Source: Planctomycetia bacterium (GTDB taxonomy: Bacteria > Planctomycetota > Planctomycetia > Pirellulales > UBA1268). Taken from it: 17,938 bases of DNA. Both the position numbers and the translations under genes were made by a program. This document shows, piece after piece, positions 13,368 through 17,938 of the stretch. Under the pieces are notes generated by a model. That model saw only the letters and a list, made by a program, of their open reading frames with translations. It searched no databases and was not told where the DNA came from. The DNA lies in contig RFUD01000005.1 of the NCBI GenBank assembly GCA_009923125.1, positions 1-17,938 of the forward strand. The letters are read 5' to 3'. The stretch's first letter is position 1. Every line of letters begins with the position of its first letter.

Positions 13368-15074
13368 ATGAAACCCCGTCTCCTCCTGGCCCACGCGGCA
13401 CGCCTCGCCGTCGTCGCCGCGATCGTGTGGCTGGTCCATGTCGAGCACGTCTCCTTCCTCGGCCGCCAGCAGGGAGCCGACCTCACATCTCTCCCGATCG
13501 ACCGCATCCGCTCGTACCTGCCCGACGCCGCGGCGATCGGTGGCGACTCGAATGCCGTGGCGGGGGGCCGCGACGTCCTCGCCGACTCGGGCGAACGCGT
13601 CGGCACCATCTTCAAGACCTCCCCGGCCGGTGACGCCGCGATCGGCTTCTCCGGGCCGACCGATCTGCTCGTCGTTTGCGATGCCGACCTCCACGTGGCG
13701 GGCGTGGAGATTCTTTCGAGCCGCGACACCCGCGACCACGTCGCGGCGATCGAACGCGACCCACGCTTCCTCGCGTCGCTCCGCGGAAAATCGCTTGACG
13801 ATCTCGCCAGCCTTGCAGCCGGTCGCATCGACGCTGTCGGTGGCTCCACGCTCACCTGCCTCGCGATGGCCGAGGGACTGTCGCTGCGGCTCGGCGGCTC
13901 GGCCAGCACGAGCCGATTCGACGCCTCTCCCACGCTCGCCGACCTAAGAAAAATCTTTCCGAATGCCGTCGCGATCGAGCCCGACGCCGGCGACCCTGCC
14001 GTGATCCGTGTCCTCGCGGCCGACCGGATCCCGCTCGGCTGGGCGCTTCGCACGAGCCCCGCGGCCGACCGCACGATCGGCTACCAGGGGCCCACCGACG
14101 CCGTGATCGGCTTCGATGCCCAGGGAAAAGTCGCCGGCGTCGCGGTCCTCGCGACCTACGACAACGAGCCCTACGTCGGCTACGTGCGCGACGACCGTGC
14201 CTTCCGCCGCGTTTACCGCGGGATGACGTTCGAGGAGCTCGCCGGCATCGACCCCGGCAACACGGGCGTCGAGGGCGTGAGCGGCGCCACGATGACGAGC
14301 CAGGCCGTGGCGCGGGGGATCGTCCTCGCGGCGCAGGCCCGACGCGAGGCTGGCACTGCGGGCAAGAACCACTCCTCGCTCGGCACGATCGTGCGAGATC
14401 TGGATGGTCCGCGGCTCGGCGCCCTCGGCGCGATCGCCGTGGGAATCATCACCGCGTTCACGAGGCTCCGCGGCGTGTGGTTCGGTCGGATCGCCCTGCC
14501 GCTCGCCGTGCTCGCGTATCTCGGATTCGGCGCCGGGGCCCTCCTCTCGCAGGCGCAACTCTGGGGCTGGGCCCAGGCGGGCGTGCCCCGCGGTGCCGTC
14601 GTGCTCGCCGCCCTCGCGGCGGCCGCAGCCGTCCTGCCGGCGACGACCCGAAAAAACGTCTACTGCTCGCACCTTTGCGCCCACGGCGCCGCGCAACAGC
14701 TGCTCGTACGGTTCGCGAAGCCGCGGCGCAGCATTCCCGCCGCAGCGCGGCCGTGGCTCACCGCCCTGCCCTGGGCCCTGCTCGCGCTCGCGATCGTCAC
14801 GGCCGTGCTCCACCTGCCGCTCAATCTCGTTGACCTCGAACCATTCGACGCGTATCTGCCGACCGTCGCGGGGATCGCGGCCCTCGTGATCTTCGGCGGG
14901 AGCCTCGTCGCGAGTGCCGTCTGGCCGATGGCCTACTGCCGCCATGCCTGTCCGACGGGTGCGCTGCTCGACCACCTTCGGCTCAACAGCCGCTCCGACC
15001 GGTTCACGTGGCGCGACGGCGTCATGCTCGCCTGCCTCGCCGCCGCGGTCCTCGCCCACTGGTGGCCGAGATGA
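13368..15074 (+). CDS. NosR-like membrane protein: tandem FMN-binding domains plus two CX3C pairs
   Basis: This is a 568-residue inner-membrane electron-transfer protein. The start at 13368 gives TM1 at about residues 8-26. Two periplasmic FMN-binding domains follow. The second carries VEGVSGATMTS with T308 as the expected site of covalent FMN attachment. The first has a diverged copy, DAVGGSTLT (D155 to T163), where T161 aligns with that threonine. From about 350 onward come roughly five or six further membrane helices. Two cysteine pairs, C433-SHL-C437 and C524-RHA-C528-P, resemble the CX3CP pairs of NosR/NapH-type proteins. The CX2CX2CX3C ferredoxin clusters of full NosR are absent. The role is probably passing electrons across the membrane between a quinol pool or cytoplasmic donor and extracytoplasmic partners. 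The last four bases overlap the apbE-like gene, whose product would flavinylate this protein. Specific partners are unknown. Confidence 0.87.
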   Translation: MKPRLLLAHAARLAVVAAIVWLVHVEHVSFLGRQQGADLTSLPIDRIRSYLPDAAAIGGDSNAVAGGRDVLADSGERVGTIFKTSPAGDAAIGFSGPTDLLVVCDADLHVAGVEILSSRDTRDHVAAIERDPRFLASLRGKSLDDLASLAAGRIDAVGGSTLTCLAMAEGLSLRLGGSASTSRFDASPTLADLRKIFPNAVAIEPDAGDPAVIRVLAADRIPLGWALRTSPAADRTIGYQGPTDAVIGFDAQGKVAGVAVLATYDNEPYVGYVRDDRAFRRVYRGMTFEELAGIDPGNTGVEGVSGATMTSQAVARGIVLAAQARREAGTAGKNHSSLGTIVRDLDGPRLGALGAIAVGIITAFTRLRGVWFGRIALPLAVLAYLGFGAGALLSQAQLWGWAQAGVPRGAVVLAALAAAAAVLPATTRKNVYCSHLCAHGAAQQLLVRFAKPRRSIPAAARPWLTALPWALLALAIVTAVLHLPLNLVDLEPFDAYLPTVAGIAALVIFGGSLVASAVWPMAYCRHACPTGALLDHLRLNSRSDRFTWRDGVMLACLAAAVLAHWWPR

Positions 15075-15874
15075 AAGGCGTCGTTGCGTGCCTCGGCCTC
15101 GTCGTCTCCCTTCCAGCCTTGGCAGGGGATCTCCCCACGTTCGCTGGGCCGGCGATGGGCACGACCTACCGTGTGACACTCGCCCGCCGCGTGGAAGGGA
15201 TGTCGCTTGGTGAAGTGCACCGCGAGGTGGAGGACGTGCTCGCGAGGCTCGACCGGGCCTTGAGCACGTGGCGGCCCGACTCCGATGCGAGCCGGTTCAA
15301 TGCGGCACAGCCCGGCGAGTGGATCGACGTCGCACCCGACCTTGTTGCCGTGGTGTCGATCGCCCGCCGCGTGCATGACGACACCGGCGGCGCGTTCGAC
15401 ATCACAGCTGGTGCGGGGAGGATCGGTGCCATGCGTCAGTTCGACTTGCGCTTTACGCCTCCCGCCCTGCGAAAAATCTGCGACTTCGGCTCGATCGACC
15501 TGGGGGGCATCGGCCCCGGCTATGCCGTCGATCAGATCGGAGAAAGGCTCCAGGAAATCGGCTCATCGTCCCATCTCGTCGAGCTCGGCGGCGAGGTCCG
15601 CGCCTGGAGCGAGCGGGCGGCAGGCGACCCCTGGCGGGTGGTGTTGCGACACACTGGCGAGAACGTATGTCTGGCGGCAGGCGAAGCTCTGGCCACGAGC
15701 ACGGCCCGGCCCGGCCGGTCGCCCGTCGATCCCCGGACGGGCATCGCGGTGGAGGCCCGGATTTCGAGCGTGACGGTGCGAGCTGCCAGTTGTGCAGAGG
15801 CCGACGCCCGCGCCGTCGCGAGACTCATCCTCGAGTCACACCGGCAAGCGGGCGGGCGCGATCACGAAGAATAA
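15071..15874 (+). CDS. apbE: ApbE-family FAD:protein FMN transferase, short and divergent
   Basis: The family transfers FMN from FAD onto a threonine of FMN-binding domains outside the cytoplasm, using Mg2+. This copy has 267 residues; family members are usually about 300-350. The ATG at 15071 overlaps the previous stop by four bases and gives a signal peptide (VVACLGLVVSLPALAG). Family blocks seen: AMGTTYRV, LDRALSTWRPDSDASRFN, DDTGGAFDITAG, SIDLGGIGPGYAVD (143-150 core), LVELGGEVRAW, DPWRV and DPRTG (220-224). Oddities: the usual GIAKG is GIGPG, so P149 replaces lysine; the usual histidine before DPxTG is absent (RSPVDPRTG); the closing ADxxxT metal block reads ADARAV, so V249 replaces threonine; and the stretch between GAFD and DLGG is about 20 residues shorter than usual. 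The partner is almost certainly the overlapping FMN-binding gene. It may be active with altered metal binding, or degenerate. Confidence 0.85.
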   Translation: MKGVVACLGLVVSLPALAGDLPTFAGPAMGTTYRVTLARRVEGMSLGEVHREVEDVLARLDRALSTWRPDSDASRFNAAQPGEWIDVAPDLVAVVSIARRVHDDTGGAFDITAGAGRIGAMRQFDLRFTPPALRKICDFGSIDLGGIGPGYAVDQIGERLQEIGSSSHLVELGGEVRAWSERAAGDPWRVVLRHTGENVCLAAGEALATSTARPGRSPVDPRTGIAVEARISSVTVRAASCAEADARAVARLILESHRQAGGRDHEE

Positions 15875-15953
15875 GGGCGGGTTTCGGAAGGCCCCAGGTG
15901 CCAGAACTCGGCTAGGATACGAAGAACCGTGCGTTTCCGCCCTCCGAGCCTTC

Positions 15954-17246
15954 ATGGTGAGCATCATGGGTAGTGGCCGGGTTGGTGATCCTGCCTCAGG
16001 CAGACTTGGTCGGCGGCAGTTCCTCCGGGCCGGGGCGACTGTCGTCGCCCTACCGGTGCTCGAGGCGTTTGGGGCGTCCGCAGTGGCCACCCAAGGACCG
16101 CGGAACTTCGTCGCGATCGGTACGTACCTGGGCTGGCACCAGAATGCGTTCTTCCCCAAGCAGGTGGGCCACGACTACGAACTTTCCCCCACGCTCACCC
16201 CGCTCGCCGGCCTCCGCGATCAGTTCACCGTGTTCTCCGGGCTCGACCACCGCGCCCCCAATGGCCACAACGCGTGGAGCAACTTCCTCTGCGGGATGAA
16301 TCCCGGCTCCTGGTCGCTCGATCAGATGATCGCCGACTCGATCGGCCAGAAGACACGCTACCCATCGATCGAACTCACCGCCGGCTCCGGCGAGGGCCCG
16401 CAGGCGATGAGTTTCACGAAGCAGGGCGTCGGGCTGCCTCAGATCGACCGGCCGAGCGTGCTCTACCGGCGGCTGTTCACGTCCGACGCCGACCGTGCCC
16501 GCACCGAATACCTGCTCACGAGCGGCGAGAGTTCTCTCGACATGGTGCTCGACGACGCCAATCGGCTGCAGCGGTCGCTCGGTCCGCGCGACCGGGCGAA
16601 ACTCGACGAGTATTTCGAGTCTCTGCGGGCCGTGGAGAAGCGGATGGAGCGGCAGATCGCCGCCCTGAACGAGCCCGCCGCCACCACGACGTACAAACTG
16701 CCCGACTACGATCCCATCACCCCAAATCTGCAGATCGAGGCCGAGGGCATCCTCTACGACCTCATGGCTCTTGCCTTGGAGAGCGGGCAGACGCGGGTGA
16801 TGACGATGTTCCTGCACGGGCTTGGGCAGGTGTTCTCGCTCGACGGCCGGCAACTCGTGGCCGGCTACCACGGTCTCTCCCATCACGGCAACGACCCGGT
16901 GATGATCCGCGATCTCGTCGCGATCGAAACGGCCCATATCCACTGCCTCGCCGGGTTCCTGAAACAGCTCCACGACAAAAAGACTCCCGAAGGAAAGTCG
17001 CTGCTCGACGACACGATCGTGCTCGTCGGCACGGGCATGGGCGACGCGAGCCGCCACAGCAACACGAACCTGCCCACGCTCGTCGCTGGTGGCGGCCTCA
17101 AGCACGGCAGCCACGTCGCGGTCGATCCGAAGCAGCCCGGCGCACCGCTGCTTGGAGACCTTTACGTCACACTGTTGCAGCGGCTGGGCGTCGAGACTGA
17201 ACGCTTCTCGAACGCTTCGAAGAACATGAACGAGGTCCTGCTCTGA
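15954..17246 (+). CDS. DUF1552 family protein, Tat-exported
   Basis: This is a 430-residue exported protein of the DUF1552 family, common in planctomycetes and usually next to DUF1587/DUF1592-type cytochrome proteins. No enzymatic role is established as far as I know. The N-terminus has a twin-arginine motif, GRRQFLRAG, followed by a hydrophobic stretch (ATVVALPVLEAFGASA), so it is probably exported folded by Tat. Family-like landmarks are FVAIGTYLGWH, FTVFSGLDHRAPNGHNAWSN, YPSIELTAGSG, a charged helical segment near RAKLDEYFESLRAVEKRMER, HGLSHHGNDP and LVGTGMGDASRHSNTNLP. I chose the ATG at 15954; an ATG at 15966 is four codons further in and keeps the Tat motif. The gene is 79 nt downstream of apbE and shares one base with the start of the cytochrome gene. 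In the arrangement I know as common the cytochrome gene comes first; here the order is reversed. Confidence 0.9.
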   Translation: MVSIMGSGRVGDPASGRLGRRQFLRAGATVVALPVLEAFGASAVATQGPRNFVAIGTYLGWHQNAFFPKQVGHDYELSPTLTPLAGLRDQFTVFSGLDHRAPNGHNAWSNFLCGMNPGSWSLDQMIADSIGQKTRYPSIELTAGSGEGPQAMSFTKQGVGLPQIDRPSVLYRRLFTSDADRARTEYLLTSGESSLDMVLDDANRLQRSLGPRDRAKLDEYFESLRAVEKRMERQIAALNEPAATTTYKLPDYDPITPNLQIEAEGILYDLMALALESGQTRVMTMFLHGLGQVFSLDGRQLVAGYHGLSHHGNDPVMIRDLVAIETAHIHCLAGFLKQLHDKKTPEGKSLLDDTIVLVGTGMGDASRHSNTNLPTLVAGGGLKHGSHVAVDPKQPGAPLLGDLYVTLLQRLGVETERFSNASKNMNEVLL

Positions 17247-17938
17247 TGGGGCGGCTTGTGTGCGCCGTCGTCATCCTTGCCGCCACCACGCTGGCGGTGC
17301 GGGCCGACGAGCCGGCGCGAATCCCGGATGCCGTGCATGCGGTGCTTGCCGCACGGTGTCTCGACTGCCACACCGGCGACAACGCCGAGGCCGGTGTGCG
17401 GCTCGACGTGCGGGCGATCGATTGGTCTGCGGCCGACCAGGTCGGCCTCTGGAGCCGGGTCGTCGAGGTGATCGAAGATCGGCGGATGCCGCCGCCCGAC
17501 GTGGAACCAGCCACGCCCGCCGAACGAGATGCACTCGTTTCCTTTCTCAACCCACCGCTCGTCGCTTACACGCCCTTTGGCGGCACACCGCCGCGTCGGC
17601 TCAATCGTGGCGAATACGTCGCCACCATCCGGCGGCTCTGCCATCTGCCCTCGTTCCTCCTGCCCGTCGGCTTTCCGGCCGACACGGAGCGGCACGGATT
17701 CGACAATCTCGCCGAAGGGCTCGTGCTCTCACCGGCTCATCTCGAGGCCTACGCGGCGGTGGCCCGGGACGTGGCCGATGAAATCTTCCCACCGCCGCGG
17801 CCGTGTCCCACCAGTCGTCGATGCGGACGATGGCCGCGGCGGCCGGCGTGCCGTCGGCCCGCAGCACGATGCCTGCAAGCGGTGCCGCCTCGGCATCGGC
17901 CAGCCAACGGAGCTCGTAGTGCCGCACCTGGACGGCGT
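17246..17938 (+). CDS. Planctomycete-type cytochrome c / DUF1587 protein, 5' part, disrupted near 17795
   Basis: This is the start of a secreted cytochrome c protein. The ATG shares its A with the DUF1552 stop (TGATG). Residues 1-20 are a signal peptide (LVCAVVILAATTLAVRA). The haem site is CLDCH at residues 38-42, and M81 in RRMPPP is the probable axial ligand, as in PSCyt domains. Residues about 117-180 form a DUF1587-like block: RRLNRGEYVATIRRL, FPADTERHGFDNLAEGLVLSP and AVARDVADEIFPP. After about residue 182 (near 17790) the sequence turns into an arginine/proline/cysteine-rich run with no family resemblance and loses GC-rich third positions, although the frame stays open to the window end. 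The downstream DUF1592/1588/1585 domains expected for the family are not seen. The real gene part is therefore about 17246-17795; the rest is probably foreign or inverted sequence. Confidence 0.75.
   Translation, partial: MGRLVCAVVILAATTLAVRADEPARIPDAVHAVLAARCLDCHTGDNAEAGVRLDVRAIDWSAADQVGLWSRVVEVIEDRRMPPPDVEPATPAERDALVSFLNPPLVAYTPFGGTPPRRLNRGEYVATIRRLCHLPSFLLPVGFPADTERHGFDNLAEGLVLSPAHLEAYAAVARDVADEIFPPPRPCPTSRRCGRWPRRPACRRPAARCLQAVPPRHRPANGARSAAPGRR
17790..17936 (-). pseudogene. Protein-like minus-strand fragment, open at the right edge and cut at the junction
   Basis: Reading leftward from the right edge, this frame gives RHYELRWLADAEAAPL, then IVLRADGTPAAAA and VRIDDWWDTAAA. Its composition looks like real protein and its codons mostly end in G or C. 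It turns into low-bias arginine/proline-rich sequence just past 17790, exactly where the plus-strand gene also stops making sense, and it has no stop codon there. I do not recognise the family. It may be part of the same or a nearby gene, brought in inverted. Confidence 0.4.
17793..17841. repeat. 10-bp inverted repeat at the strand-switch point
   Basis: CGCCGCGGCC at 17793-17802 and its reverse complement GGCCGCGGCG at 17832-17841 are separated by 29 nt. The left arm coincides with the place where coding sense passes from the plus to the minus strand, so it could have mediated an inversion or a chimeric amplification or assembly join. In GC-rich DNA such a pair can also arise by chance. Confidence 0.45.

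Noticed and set aside
11579..14074. 831-codon open frame on the minus strand
   Set aside because: It lies opposite the FAD oxidoreductase and the FMN-binding protein, whose motifs are clear. Its translation is rich in arginine, alanine, glycine and histidine, typical of a shadow frame in GC-rich DNA.
15913..15918. TAGGAT as a -10 promoter element before the DUF1552 gene
   Set aside because: No credible -35 element lies at 16-18 bp spacing; the hexamer alone is not enough.

Overview
The window looks like a high-GC chromosomal fragment from a planctomycete (Planctomycetota, probably a Pirellulales-type lineage). The evidence is the combination of a DUF1559 prepilin-like protein, a DUF1552 protein paired with a DUF1587 / planctomycete-type cytochrome c protein, and a giant autotransporter-associated-repeat protein ending in a PEP-CTERM anchor. 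No tRNA, rRNA, CRISPR array, insertion sequence or phage gene is visible.

Left part, minus strand (1-1602): a XylR-type AraC regulator with a periplasmic-binding-protein-like ligand domain lies directly upstream of the N-terminal part of a 2-dehydro-3-deoxygalactonokinase (dgoK), which runs off the left edge. This suggests sugar-responsive control of galactonate / 2-keto-3-deoxygalactonate catabolism. A short palindrome lies between the two genes. The divergent intergenic region (1603-1863) has T/A-tracts spaced close to multiples of the helical turn and an 8-bp inverted repeat.

Plus strand, first block (1864-13342): four tightly packed genes. (1) A 2565-residue secreted, PEP-CTERM-anchored protein built from a small set of repeat cassettes. 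(2) A DUF1559 pseudopilin-like protein (4-bp overlap). (3) A small putative lipoprotein with a carboxypeptidase-regulatory-like fold (4-bp overlap). (4) A secreted FAD-dependent oxidoreductase with a beta-rich carbohydrate-binding-like domain on each side (12-bp gap). All four are predicted to be exported or membrane-anchored.

Plus strand, second block (13368-17938): a NosR-like membrane protein with two periplasmic FMN-binding domains and two CX3C pairs, overlapped by a short, divergent ApbE flavin transferase, then a Tat-exported DUF1552 protein and the start of a cytochrome c / DUF1587 protein. This reads as an extracytoplasmic redox module in which ApbE attaches FMN to its neighbour. The short gaps (25 nt before the FMN protein, 79 nt before DUF1552) allow the whole plus-strand run to be one transcription unit, but this is inferred from spacing only.

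Right edge: near 17790-17800 the plus-strand protein loses its family-like sequence and codon bias, and a minus-strand frame becomes protein-like instead. A 10-bp inverted repeat sits at the switch. This looks like an inversion or chimeric join at the end of the fragment.

The most notable observations are the strict cassette grammar of the giant protein (six units of exactly 276 bp among 14 units of five kinds) and the atypical ApbE / tandem-FMN pair next to an exported FAD enzyme.
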